A stretch of DNA of 64,000 nt from ZC4RG35 sp041747855 (lineage in GTDB: Bacteria > Actinomycetota > Acidimicrobiia > Spongiisociales > ZC4RG35): positions 9,757 through 73,756 of the forward strand of contig JBGTEJ010000017.1 in the NCBI GenBank assembly GCA_041747855.1. Direction: 5' to 3'. A program made the position numbers and the translations under genes. Shown in pieces: positions 23,848 to 32,312 of the stretch. Numbering within the stretch: position 1 is the first letter of the stretch; each line of letters starts with the position of its first letter. The notes below the pieces were generated by a model. That model did not search any database. It had not been told where the DNA came from and saw nothing but the letters and a program-made list of their open reading frames with translations.

Positions 23848-25011
23848 TCAGCGCAGACGCTCCACGATCATGGCCATGCCCTGACCTCCGCCGACACACA
23901 TGGTCTCCAGACCGTAGGTGGCGTCGGCGACCCGAAGCCCGTTGAGCAGAGTGCCCATGATCCGGGCGCCGGTCATCCCGAACGGGTGACCGAGGGCGAT
24001 GGCACCACCGTTGACGTTGAGCTTGTCTATGTCGATGCCCAACTGGTGGACACAGGCGAGCACCTGGGCGGCGAAGGCTTCGTTGAGCTCGATCAGGTCG
24101 ATGTCGGACAGCGACATCCCGGCCTGGGCGAGGACCTTGGTGACTGCCGGGACCGGACCGATCCCCATGTACTCGGGCTCGACCCCTGCCACCGACGACG
24201 CCACGATCCGGGCCAGCGGGGTCAATCCCAGCTCATCGGCCTTCCTGTCAGACATCACCAGCACCGCTGCCGCTCCATCGTTGAGCGGACAGGAGTTGCC
24301 AGCCGTGACGGTGCCACCCTCCTGGAAGGCCGGGGCCAACTCGGCCAGCTTCTCCAGGGTGGTGTTGGCTCGGGGACCGTCGTCGGCGGAGACCTCCATG
24401 CCCGAAGGCGTGGTCACGGTGAAGATCTCGGCGTCGAAGAAGCCGTTCTTCTGGGCCTCGACAGCACGGTCCTGGGACCGCTTGGCGAACTCGTCCTGAC
24501 GTTCCCTGGTGATCCCGTAACGGGCGGCGACGTTCTCAGCGGTGTTGCCCATGGGGATATAGACGTGATTGATGAAGTCGCCACTGGAATCGTCGAGGAA
24601 CCGGGGATTCAGGTCTGAGGCTTCGAAACCCTTGCCCATTGTCCGGGTGGTCGACTCGGTGCCGGCAGCGACGAAGACGTCACCTTCACCATGCTTGATG
24701 GCATGGAAGGCCATCCTGATGGTCTGGAGGGAGGAGGCGCAGTACCGGTTCACGGTGGTCGCCGGGACGGTCACCGGCATACCGGCCAGCAGCGAGGCGG
24801 GACGAGCCAGGTTGAAGCTCTGCTCGCCGTGAGTGAGTCCGCAGCCGAGGATGACATCGTCCACCAGGGCGCGGTCTACGTCCGGGACCTTGTTCATCAA
24901 TGCGTCGATGGCCATACCGGCCAGGTCATCGGCACGGACCTCTATCAGTGAACCCTTGTAGGCCCGACCGATCGGGGTGCGGGCAGTGGCGACGATGACG
25001 GCTTCGGGCAT
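23848..25011 (-). CDS. Acetyl-CoA acetyltransferase (thiolase)
   Basis: A 387-residue thiolase with the three catalytic regions: nucleophile Cys in VNRYCASSLQ, the His in GGAIALGHPFGMTGAR, and the second Cys in ETMCVGGGQG. It either condenses or cleaves acetyl-CoA units in fatty-acid degradation. ATG start. It is divergent from the lipoprotein gene at 25072 and inserted into the trmD/rimM cluster. Whether it is biosynthetic or degradative cannot be decided from sequence. Confidence 0.92.
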   Translation of the reverse strand: MPEAVIVATARTPIGRAYKGSLIEVRADDLAGMAIDALMNKVPDVDRALVDDVILGCGLTHGEQSFNLARPASLLAGMPVTVPATTVNRYCASSLQTIRMAFHAIKHGEGDVFVAAGTESTTRTMGKGFEASDLNPRFLDDSSGDFINHVYIPMGNTAENVAARYGITRERQDEFAKRSQDRAVEAQKNGFFDAEIFTVTTPSGMEVSADDGPRANTTLEKLAELAPAFQEGGTVTAGNSCPLNDGAAAVLVMSDRKADELGLTPLARIVASSVAGVEPEYMGIGPVPAVTKVLAQAGMSLSDIDLIELNEAFAAQVLACVHQLGIDIDKLNVNGGAIALGHPFGMTGARIMGTLLNGLRVADATYGLETMCVGGGQGMAMIVERLR

Positions 25012-25071
25012 GATGTTCTCCAGACTCTCTTTGCAACCACAACCTTATTGGCATGCCCTAAATTTCTGCAC

Positions 25072-26151
25072 ATGCGTCCCCGTTACATCCTCTCTGCGTT
25101 GCTCTGCGTGGTCCTCGCGGCATGTGGGCCGGGTGATGCGGCCACTTCGACCACCGTCGCTACACCGTCCACGTCGACAACGACGCCGCCGGCCCCGACC
25201 ACCACCGTGGAGACGACGACCACCACGACATTGCCCGAAGGCGTCCTGGTCCTTCCGGTCGCCCTCGACACCATGCCGGACACCTGGGTCGAAGCATTCC
25301 AAATCCCATATGGCGACACCCCCGACACCCTCGGAACGTATCTAGGTGGCGACGGAGAAGGAATTCAGATTGGACCGGACTACGGGGCCCAGGGGCCCGA
25401 CGGCTCCTGGTGGTTCCTCGACACCGCCAAGTTCAGACTGGCCCACTTCTCCGAGTCCGGGGAGTATCTCGGTGAGGTCGTGGTCCCCGAGTCGTTGCTG
25501 ACCGACGGCATCTACTTTCAGTACCAGTTGCCCCGGGTTCTCTCGGACGGAACGTTCCTCGCCTCCAGACTCGCCGGGTCCCGCACCCACTTCCTCCGTC
25601 TCCGTGGCAACACGCTCGACAGTTTCTCGATCCCATACGAGATGACTCCCCGGACCGACGACGGGATCATCCTCTACGGGTTCTCTTTCGATGAGGACTC
25701 GACGAGTCTCGCCGTCGATCCGATGGTGGGGGCGGCAGGACCGGTCGACTGGTTCCTGACCAGAGCAGGCAACCGTTTCCGGGTAGCTGGTGGGGCGGCC
25801 GGATTGGTGGTCGAACTCCCCGATGCATCGACCCCCCTGGTCATCGAGATCCAGTTCGAGGCGGGAGAAATCGGCGGTAGCGTCTACACCGGTCTCGAGG
25901 TGATCGGGGCCACCGACGGGACTCTTCATCTCTTCCTCCTCGGCTTCCCCGAGCGCGACGAGAGTCTCCAACTCGCCGGATACATGACGATCTCGGCCGA
26001 AGGTCAAGTGTCCGCTGTCGAACCCATCCAGAACCCGTTCTCGACGGCCGACACGGGCAGTCCGTCACGTCTCGGTGTCCAACCCGGAACCAATCGGGCC
26101 ACCTACATGATCGTTTCCCCCGACGGGGTGAGGGTGTACGTTCGCCGGTAG
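25072..26151 (+). CDS. Secreted lipoprotein with probable beta-propeller domain
   Basis: The ATG at 25072 gives a lipoprotein signal (MRPRYILSALLCVVLAAC, lipobox LAAC). A Thr/Ser/Pro-rich tether of about 40 residues precedes a domain of about 300 residues. That domain has repeated strand patterns such as GAQGPDGSWWFLDTAKFRLA and FSESGEYLGEVV, suggestive of an NHL- or six-bladed-propeller-like fold. TAAATT lies 7 nt before the ATG. I recognise no enzyme motif. It is probably a surface binding protein. Confidence 0.7.
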   Translation: MRPRYILSALLCVVLAACGPGDAATSTTVATPSTSTTTPPAPTTTVETTTTTTLPEGVLVLPVALDTMPDTWVEAFQIPYGDTPDTLGTYLGGDGEGIQIGPDYGAQGPDGSWWFLDTAKFRLAHFSESGEYLGEVVVPESLLTDGIYFQYQLPRVLSDGTFLASRLAGSRTHFLRLRGNTLDSFSIPYEMTPRTDDGIILYGFSFDEDSTSLAVDPMVGAAGPVDWFLTRAGNRFRVAGGAAGLVVELPDASTPLVIEIQFEAGEIGGSVYTGLEVIGATDGTLHLFLLGFPERDESLQLAGYMTISAEGQVSAVEPIQNPFSTADTGSPSRLGVQPGTNRATYMIVSPDGVRVYVRR

Positions 26152-26166
26152 GCATACGGTCCGACG

Positions 26167-26172
26167 TAGCCT
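26167..26172 (+). promoter_or_regulatory. Candidate -10 element (TAGCCT) for leaderless transcription
   Basis: TAGCCT ends 7 nt before the ATG at 26180 and no Shine-Dalgarno is present, matching the leaderless pattern seen at several other genes here. Confidence 0.4.
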
Positions 26173-26179
26173 TGCCAGC

Positions 26180-27037
26180 ATGACGTCGGTGCGACTAATG
26201 GTTGGGCTGCTGGCCCTCGTGGCCTGTACCGCACCCGAGATCGTCGACACCACCCAGACAACCTCGGTCCCGTCGTCCACCACGACCACCACTTCGGGCT
26301 TACCCGGCCCGGGAGGATGTGCCAGCCCCGGCGAGTTCCGCGAGGGTGGGACACCGACATTCGTTGGTAATGCCCAGTCAGACGCTGGGATCATCGGACT
26401 CATCGAGTGGGTCGATCTGGGGACGGGCTGTGAAGAGTTCCGGATTTCCTTCCAGAGCACCGAGGGGGCCCCGGCCACGACGGCGCCACTCGTCACGGTC
26501 GAGTTGATCGACCAGCTGGCGGTCCTCCGTCTCAGAATGGACACTCCGGGGTCGGTGGTGGTGGACCAGGTCGTCGGCACCGCACATGTCGACCATCTCT
26601 ACGTGGTCAGTTCCCTCTCGGAACGGACCTTCATCGATTTTCATCTGGCCGGCCCGGTGCGGGTGCGGGTTTCGGCCCACCAATCACCGGCCCAGGTCGT
26701 GGTGGAACTCCTTCCCGGGGTGATCCCGGTGAATGCCCGCCCAATCATTGGGGAGCGTCTGGTCGTGACCCGCCCGTTGGAAGGATCGATGTCGGGATCA
26801 CCGGTGACAGTGTCGGGCTACGCCCGTGGATTCGACGATGGTGTGCTGGTGATCGCCACTGCCGGCACCGCAACCCTTCTCGAACAGACCGTCCCCACCG
26901 CCTCGCCCGCCGCGGGATGGGCGGAGTTCAGGGCCACCATCAGCGCACCTCTCGGTCCCATACTCATCTTCGTGGGTGAGGACCCGCCCGGGCCGGGGCC
27001 GTTGTCAGGGGTGGTCATCCCTATGACGGTTCGCTGA
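26180..27037 (+). CDS. Secreted lipoprotein with Gmad2-type Ig-like domain
   Basis: A 285-residue protein. The lipoprotein signal ends LLALVAC, followed by a Thr-rich tether and an AMIN-like middle region (VTVELIDQLAVLRL, VRVSAHQSPAQVVVELLPG). The C-terminus is a Gmad2-like immunoglobulin-type domain (LVVTRPLEGSMSGSPVTVSGYA.GFDDGVLVI). Gmad2 occurs in secreted Gram-positive proteins including spore-germination lipoproteins. It converges on rimM with a 17-nt overlap of 3' ends. Role probably in the envelope. Confidence 0.72.
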   Translation: MTSVRLMVGLLALVACTAPEIVDTTQTTSVPSSTTTTTSGLPGPGGCASPGEFREGGTPTFVGNAQSDAGIIGLIEWVDLGTGCEEFRISFQSTEGAPATTAPLVTVELIDQLAVLRLRMDTPGSVVVDQVVGTAHVDHLYVVSSLSERTFIDFHLAGPVRVRVSAHQSPAQVVVELLPGVIPVNARPIIGERLVVTRPLEGSMSGSPVTVSGYARGFDDGVLVIATAGTATLLEQTVPTASPAAGWAEFRATISAPLGPILIFVGEDPPGPGPLSGVVIPMTVR

Positions 27038-27509
27038 GTCCCTCGATTTCGACGATTTCGACGAAGCCGGCCTTGATGTCGACCACCGGCACCAGGTCCT
27101 CGACGAAGGGGATCTCGAACACGACCTCACCACGCTCGATGACCAGTCGGTCCTGGGCGGGACCGTGTTCCACACCAATGACCTTCCCACCAGTGCGGAC
27201 TTCTAGTCCGATGAGGTCGGTCGGCCAGAACTCGCCGTCACCGAGCTCTCTCCTCTGGGAGACGAAGACGTCCTGATTTCGGATCAGTTCGGCGCCGGGT
27301 CGATCGACGACGCCGGCAAAGGCGACCTGATATCCACGATCGGATTTGCGCAACTCACGGACCAGGTATTCCTGGTCTTGGATCATCACGGGGGAACCGA
27401 CTTCGAAGTGGGTCACGTCAGACGGGTCGACATAGAGACCGAGGAAGCCGTCTAGTCCATGCGGGCGGCCGAGTCGGGCCACCAGGAAGGGTTCAGTCGA
27501 GGAACTCAA
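27021..27509 (-). CDS. rimM: 16S rRNA processing protein RimM
   Basis: Core RimM features are FLVARLGRPHGLDGFLGLYV at the N-terminus, then the PRC-barrel part WPTDLIGLEVRTGGKVIGVE..LVIERG and FVEDLVPVVDIKAGFVEI. RimM binds S19 and assists assembly of the 30S head. The start is unsure. TTG at 27509 (overlapping khpA) gives the usual N-terminal length. GTG at 27482 is an alternative that begins right at the ARLGR strand. An extension to 27581 would be antisense filler. Confidence 0.88.
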   Translation of the reverse strand: MSSSTEPFLVARLGRPHGLDGFLGLYVDPSDVTHFEVGSPVMIQDQEYLVRELRKSDRGYQVAFAGVVDRPGAELIRNQDVFVSQRRELGDGEFWPTDLIGLEVRTGGKVIGVEHGPAQDRLVIERGEVVFEIPFVEDLVPVVDIKAGFVEIVEIEGLSEPS

Positions 27510-27744
27510 CTCCGGCGGTGACTCCCTCTTCCTCCCCTGCGGCGGCAGCGGCTGACCGTATCGCCTTGGCGACACGACCACGACGACCGATCACACGACC
27601 CATGTCTCCTTTGGCGGTCCGCACTTCGGCGACCACCTCATTTGGGCCCTGTTCGATGACACTGACCTCAACCGAGTCGGGGTCGTCGACGATGCTCTTC
27701 ACCACATAGGTGACAACACGCTGGACGATGTCTCCCTTGGCCAT
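27493..27744 (-). CDS. khpA: KH-domain RNA-binding protein KhpA
   Basis: An 83-residue single KH domain: VVKSIVDDPDSVEV, then GDMGRVIGRRGRVAKAIRS containing the GxxG loop (GRRG). KhpA binds RNA with KhpB and affects cell size in Gram-positives. The start codon overlaps the rpsP stop (TAATG), so translation is coupled. Conserved position between rpsP and rimM. Confidence 0.93.
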   Translation of the reverse strand: MAKGDIVQRVVTYVVKSIVDDPDSVEVSVIEQGPNEVVAEVRTAKGDMGRVIGRRGRVAKAIRSAAAAAGEEEGVTAGVEFLD

Positions 27745-28196
27745 TACTCCTCCTCCGAAGTTGCGGCGGCGGCTGCCTCGGCGAGCTCGGCCTCAGGGGC
27801 AGGTGCGGCCTCGGCCTCAACGGACTCGGCAACCTCGGCCTCAGTTTCGGCAGCGGCGGCCTCGGCCTCGGCGGGGGCGGCCTCAGCAGCTACGGGGGCG
27901 GGTGCCGTCTTGGCGCCGACCACGTGGATCTCACCGGTGCGCATCTTCATGGTGTTCATCGCACCCGAGATGTTCAACAGCTTCTCGACCCGTTCGCTGG
28001 GCTGGGCGCCTTTGGCGAGCCATGCGGCGGCCTTCTCGTTGTCGATCTCGACGATGGAAGGGTTGTGGAGCGGCTCGTACCGTCCGATCTGGTCGATGTA
28101 ACTGCTGTCACGTTGCGACCTTCCGTCCACTACAACGATGCGGTACATGGGCTGTTTGGTCTTGCCCATCCGCATCAATCTCATCCTGACAGCCAT
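27744..28196 (-). CDS. rpsP: 30S ribosomal protein S16 with long acidic Ala-rich tail
   Basis: A normal S16 core (VRMRLMRMGKTKQPMYRIVV, RDSSYIDQIGRYEP) takes about 85 residues. It continues into a C-terminal tail of about 60 residues made almost entirely of Ala, Glu, Pro and Val. Such tails are known in actinobacterial S16 and are probably disordered. The ATG at 28196 has AGAGGTG upstream. The TTG at 28199 just before it is less likely. First gene after ffh. Confidence 0.95.
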   Translation of the reverse strand: MAVRMRLMRMGKTKQPMYRIVVVDGRSQRDSSYIDQIGRYEPLHNPSIVEIDNEKAAAWLAKGAQPSERVEKLLNISGAMNTMKMRTGEIHVVGAKTAPAPVAAEAAPAEAEAAAAETEAEVAESVEAEAAPAPEAELAEAAAAATSEEE

Positions 28197-28206
28197 CAAT
28201 CACCTC

Positions 28207-29550
28207 TCAACGGGTTCTCTTAGTGCCGGACCGGGCACCCATGAGGGCGTCCAGGCTGGGGACACCCTTGCTACCGGCCAACGTTTTCATCATTTTCTGG
28301 GTATCGGCGAACTGCTTGAGCAGTCGGTTCACGTCCTGGGGGCTTGTGCCCGAACCCGACGAGATGCGACGCTTGCGGCTGCCACTGATGATCTTGGGAT
28401 CCCGGCGCTCATCGGCAGTCATCGATTGGATGATTGCCTCAACCCGTTTGAGGTCGCGATCATCAACATCGACCTCCCGCAGAAGCGAACCGGAACCAGG
28501 AAGCATAGCAAGGATGTCCCTCACAGACCCCATCGAACGGATGGACTGGAACTGGGACAGGAAATCCTCGAGGGTGAACTCGCCCTTCTGCATCCGGACT
28601 GCCACCTTCTCCGCTTCTGCCTCGTCGAAGACGGCTTCGGCCTTCTCGATGAGGCTGAGCACGTCGCCCATACCGAGGATCCGCGACGCCATCCGTTCGG
28701 GGTGGAACGGTTCGAGGTCTGAGGGGCCTTCTCCGACACCGGCGAACTTGACCGGGGCGCCGGTCACTTCTCGCACCGATATGGCGGCTCCGCCACGGGC
28801 GTCACCGTCGAGCTTGGAGAGGACGATGCCGGTGATTCCGACCTGGTCCTGGAATCCGGTGGCGACGTTGACTGCATCCTGGCCGCTCATAGCGTCGACG
28901 ACGAGGAGGACCTCATGGGGTTCGATGGTCTTCTTGACGGCGGCCAGTTCACTCATCAGGTCGGAGTCGATCTGGAGACGGCCGGCAGTGTCGACGATGA
29001 TCACGTCTCGGCCGGTCTTGGCGGCTTCCTTGCGGGCGGTCTTGACCAGTTTGACCGGTTTGCTGCCACGGTCGGCCAGTACGGGGACGCCGACCCGTCG
29101 TCCCAGGGTCTCCAGTTGGTCGATGGCGGCGGGTCGTTGCATGTCGGCGGCGACCAGCATCGGGGACTTGCCTTTGGACTTCAGGTAGGCGGCCAGCTTG
29201 GCGGCGGTGGTGGTCTTACCCGAGCCCTGGAGCCCGACCATGAGAATGACGAGTGGTGGTGCGGGACGGGCGAGCTCGGCGGTGCTGCCTCCGAGGGTGG
29301 TGATCAGCTCTTCGTGGACGATCTTGATGACCTGTTGGCCGGGGGTGATCGACTTCGACACATCCTCTGACATGGCCCGTTCCTTGACCCGGGCGAGGAA
29401 CGACCGGACCACGGCCACGTTGACGTCTGCCTCGAGCAGGGCAAGCCGAACTTCCCGGAGAGCGTTGTCGATGTCCTTCTCGGACAGCTTCCCCCGTCCC
29501 CGCAGCCCGGCAAACACCGACTCGAACCGCTGCGTCAGACTGTCGAACAT
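28207..29550 (-). CDS. ffh: Signal recognition particle protein Ffh
   Basis: The start at ATG 29550 gives the canonical MFDSLTQRFESVFAGLRGRG N-domain. The GTPase domain has G1 GLQGSGKTT, DTAGR and LSKLDGDARGG. The C-terminal M domain is Met-rich (MGSVRDILAMLPG, KMMKTLAG). It works with FtsY, also in this window, to deliver nascent membrane proteins. About 447 residues, the usual size. It is divergent from the HNH gene at 29593. Confidence 0.96.
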   Translation of the reverse strand: MFDSLTQRFESVFAGLRGRGKLSEKDIDNALREVRLALLEADVNVAVVRSFLARVKERAMSEDVSKSITPGQQVIKIVHEELITTLGGSTAELARPAPPLVILMVGLQGSGKTTTAAKLAAYLKSKGKSPMLVAADMQRPAAIDQLETLGRRVGVPVLADRGSKPVKLVKTARKEAAKTGRDVIIVDTAGRLQIDSDLMSELAAVKKTIEPHEVLLVVDAMSGQDAVNVATGFQDQVGITGIVLSKLDGDARGGAAISVREVTGAPVKFAGVGEGPSDLEPFHPERMASRILGMGDVLSLIEKAEAVFDEAEAEKVAVRMQKGEFTLEDFLSQFQSIRSMGSVRDILAMLPGSGSLLREVDVDDRDLKRVEAIIQSMTADERRDPKIISGSRKRRISSGSGTSPQDVNRLLKQFADTQKMMKTLAGSKGVPSLDALMGARSGTKRTR

Positions 29551-29592
29551 GAGGTGACGGTAGTGGCATCCCGATACTCTCAGGACTGAACA

Positions 29593-30486
29593 ATGACACG
29601 CGACAGTGACATCCGCATCTCCGTGTTCGCCTATGCCGACATGATCACCGATCACGGTCAGATACCGGTCACGTCAGCGCAGCTCAACGAGTTCCAGCAC
29701 CAAGGGCAACGCATTCCGCTCTCTAGTCAGTCGGGGATCTTCAAACCGGCAATCCTTGACTTCCCAGTTTCCATCCGCACGACGTATCGAGCGCCCGGGG
29801 AGGAACGCCCATATGAAGACGAGGTCGTCAACGGGCTCCTTCACTACCGGTATATGGGAACCGACCCACGCCATGCCCATAACCGAGGGCTTCGGGAAGC
29901 GATGGAGTATGGAATACCTTTGCTGTACCTGGAAGGCGTTGGCCGAGGGCTATATCACATAGCCGCGGCGGTAATCGTCGAAGACTGGCCTGACGACCTG
30001 ACCTTCGGCGTGGAGCTGTATCCGATCGACGCCGCGGCCGTCGGCATTGCTTCAGAGTCTCTGTCGGCTACCCACTCAGGGCGATACTCCACCGCACTGG
30101 TCATGGTACGTATAGGTCAGACTGTCTTCCGTGAGTCCGTACTACAGGCCTACGCGTATCGCTGCACATTGTGCCAACTGGGCCATCGGAATCTCCTGGA
30201 CGCAGCCCACATCACACCGTTTGCGGCTGGGGGAGCTTTGTCGATTACCAATGGCATGACGATGTGCAAGATTCATCACGCGGCGTACGACAACAACATC
30301 ATCGGGGTTCGACCTGACTACGTTGCTGAAGTGCGTGCGGACGTTCTCACCGAAGTGGACGGACCAATGCTCCGCCACGGACTCCAGGAGGTGCATGGGT
30401 CGCGCATTCATTTACCCCGCCAGTCTCGGCACCACCCGAACAAGCAGGCTCTCGACGAGCGGTTCTGGGCGTTTAGTCAGGCTTGA
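29593..30486 (+). CDS. HNH endonuclease (COG3440-like predicted restriction enzyme)
   Basis: A 297-residue protein. The C-terminal half has the HNH fold of predicted restriction endonucleases: VLQAYAYRCTLCQLGHRNLL, DAAHITPFAAGG, ITNGMTMCKIHHAAYDNN. The N-terminal half (with LHYRYMGTDPRHAHNRGLREA and PLLYLEGVGRGLYHI) may be a PUA/SRA-like base-recognition domain seen in modification-dependent enzymes. No methylase is adjacent, consistent with a type IV-like role. More AT-rich than ffh, so probably acquired. Confidence 0.8.
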   Translation: MTRDSDIRISVFAYADMITDHGQIPVTSAQLNEFQHQGQRIPLSSQSGIFKPAILDFPVSIRTTYRAPGEERPYEDEVVNGLLHYRYMGTDPRHAHNRGLREAMEYGIPLLYLEGVGRGLYHIAAAVIVEDWPDDLTFGVELYPIDAAAVGIASESLSATHSGRYSTALVMVRIGQTVFRESVLQAYAYRCTLCQLGHRNLLDAAHITPFAAGGALSITNGMTMCKIHHAAYDNNIIGVRPDYVAEVRADVLTEVDGPMLRHGLQEVHGSRIHLPRQSRHHPNKQALDERFWAFSQA

Positions 30487-30597
30487 ATCGATTGATTCTT
30501 ATCCGGAGCCGTCTGCAGGCCCTGCGCGCGATCGCTAGGAATGGGTGGTGACAGATTCTCACGGAGAGTGGCGAACCAAGCACTCAGGGCACGTCGG

Positions 30598-30996
30598 TCA
30601 GGCCGGTGCTGCCACCTGCCAACCCTGCATCAGGGCGGCCTCCCCCATCCGACGGTCGTAAGTGATCACTCCGGCGAGAACGTCGTTGACCGCCGCGGCT
30701 GTTGCCAGGTGAATGGCATCGAGACTCCTCAGCTCGGCTGGCTCCAGGACGGCAGCCTGCTCCAAGACCTCCATGGTGATGTGGAGTAGATCAATCCGTT
30801 GAAGAACAGACGACGCCCGCCTCAGGACCGGTCTCGGGAACCCGTGCAGTGCCCGTCCGACCTCGGTGACCGCCAGGGCGCTCGCCATCAGATGCTTGCC
30901 CCTTGCGAAAGCGGCCAGGGCATCAGATTCGGGTTCGACCACGACCAGCTTGAGGAATGCCGAAGTGTCGATGTACCAGGCTGTGTCAGCGCTCAT
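30598..30996 (-). CDS. PIN-domain toxin, VapC family
   Basis: A 132-residue PIN ribonuclease with the acidic residues in place: D in YIDTSAFLKL, E in VTEVGRALHG, D in SLDAIHLATA and D in TYDRRM. VapC toxins usually cut tRNA or rRNA. The start lies within the antitoxin 3' end (11-nt overlap), the normal operon arrangement. 111 nt of unassigned sequence separates it from the HNH gene. Confidence 0.9.
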   Translation of the reverse strand: MSADTAWYIDTSAFLKLVVVEPESDALAAFARGKHLMASALAVTEVGRALHGFPRPVLRRASSVLQRIDLLHITMEVLEQAAVLEPAELRSLDAIHLATAAAVNDVLAGVITYDRRMGEAALMQGWQVAAPA

Positions 30997-31261
30997 CCCG
31001 GCGCAGCCCCTCCAACACCTCAGACGGCAGGTCGGATCCCGACGGAGACGGCAACGGCGGCCCCAGGTCCCATAAGTCGCCTTCGGCCGACCGGACTGCG
31101 CCAGCGGCCCTGAGCCGCTCCAGGTTGGAGATCACCGGCACCGGTGTCAGCAGCGCAATCGGCCTACCCCGGTCGGTGACCTCGAAGGTCTCCCCTGCCT
31201 CCACCCTCCGGAGGAACACGCTCGCCCGCTGTCGCAGCTCCCTGATACCGATCCTTGTCAT
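30986..31261 (-). CDS. Antitoxin, Phd/YefM type
   Basis: A 91-residue antitoxin. The N-terminal Phd/YefM fold (IGIRELRQRASVFLRRVEAGETFEVTDRGRPIALLTPV) binds DNA. The C-terminal part, rich in Leu, Pro and Glu, should wrap the PIN toxin. An inverted repeat sits immediately upstream of the ATG, so the operon is probably repressed by the toxin-antitoxin complex. Confidence 0.9.
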   Translation of the reverse strand: MTRIGIRELRQRASVFLRRVEAGETFEVTDRGRPIALLTPVPVISNLERLRAAGAVRSAEGDLWDLGPPLPSPSGSDLPSEVLEGLRRDER

Positions 31262-31262
31262 A

Positions 31263-31278
31263 GTGCTACTTGTAGCAC
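31263..31278. promoter_or_regulatory. Inverted-repeat operator of toxin-antitoxin operon
   Basis: GTGCTACTTGTAGCAC consists of perfect 7-nt arms with a 2-nt centre. It ends 1 nt before the antitoxin start codon at 31261. Binding here would block transcription start or translation. No Shine-Dalgarno fits between, so the mRNA may be leaderless. Confidence 0.7.
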
Positions 31279-31443
31279 ATTGTCTTGGAGCATGTCAATG
31301 TCCACGGGGATGACACTGTCGGATTCGCCACCCGATAACAAGGGGGTCACCTGGTGGCTTCCGTTCGGTGTGACTTTCTGCCCTTACCGGACCGACACCC
31401 GATTTGCTAGAACTTGGTGAAGCGCCACAAAGGAGTTCTCCCC

Positions 31444-32247
31444 ATGGAAGTGAAGAACAAGGTCATGGTCGTCACCGGTGGTGGCAACGGGATCGGACGT
31501 CAACTGGTCCTAGCCCTACTCGACAGGGGATCCCGGGTGACCGCCGTCGACATCCGTCAGGACAGTCTCGACGAGACCGCCGCCCTGGCCAACGCCGGGG
31601 ACCGTCTCCAGACCCTCGTCGTCGACATCACCGACCGTGACGCCGTAGCCGCACTCCCCGACCAGGTGATCGCCACCCACGGGGTCGTCGACGGGTTGAT
31701 CAACAACGCCGGGATCATCCAGCCGTTCGTCCCGTTCAACGACCTCGACTTCGGGGCGATCGACCGGATCATCAACGTCAACCTGTACGGGACGATCAAC
31801 ATGGTCAAAGCCTTCCTCCCCCATCTCCTCGACCGGCCATGGGCCCACATCGCCAACGTTTCCAGCATGGGTGGGTTCCTCCCCGTCCCCGGCCAGACCA
31901 TGTACGGGGCGACCAAGGCGGCGGTCAAGCTGCTGACCGAAGGTCTCTACTCCGAGCTCCGCGACACCAAGGTCAGGGTCTCGGTGATCATGCCCGGAGC
32001 GGTGGGCACCGAGATCACCACCAATTCGGGTGTGGACATTCCCGGTGGGATGGACAGCGCCGAAGCCAGTGAGAGGAAGGTGACTTCACCCGAAGACGCC
32101 GCCACAATCATCATCGACGGGATCGAGAAGAATCGTCTTCACATCTTCGTTGGTAACGACTCGAAGACGATGAACCTGTTCACCCGGATCGCACCCAAGA
32201 AGGCGACCAATCTGATACAGAAGAAGATGAAGAGCCTGTTGGGCTAG
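31444..32247 (+). CDS. Short-chain dehydrogenase/reductase
   Basis: I start at the ATG at 31444 because AAGGAG precedes it and the product then begins MEVKNKVMVVTGGGNGIG. NAD(P)-binding TGGGNGIG, structural NNAG (LINNAGII) and the catalytic S-Y-K set (NVSSMGG, MYGATKAAV) are all present in 267 residues. Substrate unknown. A strong hairpin follows the stop. Confidence 0.9.
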   Translation: MEVKNKVMVVTGGGNGIGRQLVLALLDRGSRVTAVDIRQDSLDETAALANAGDRLQTLVVDITDRDAVAALPDQVIATHGVVDGLINNAGIIQPFVPFNDLDFGAIDRIINVNLYGTINMVKAFLPHLLDRPWAHIANVSSMGGFLPVPGQTMYGATKAAVKLLTEGLYSELRDTKVRVSVIMPGAVGTEITTNSGVDIPGGMDSAEASERKVTSPEDAATIIIDGIEKNRLHIFVGNDSKTMNLFTRIAPKKATNLIQKKMKSLLG

Positions 32248-32270
32248 AAGCGGGGTCGGAAACGGTGAAA

Positions 32271-32300
32271 GGGCCGGGTAGCGCTTTCGCCACCCGGCCC
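32271..32300. terminator. Bidirectional hairpin terminator
   Basis: GGGCCGGGT and ACCCGGCCC form a perfect 9-bp stem around a 12-nt loop. It lies between the convergent SDR and anti-sigma genes. There is no U-run, as is common for actinobacterial terminators. Confidence 0.7.
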
Positions 32301-32312
32301 GTTAGACCGGTG

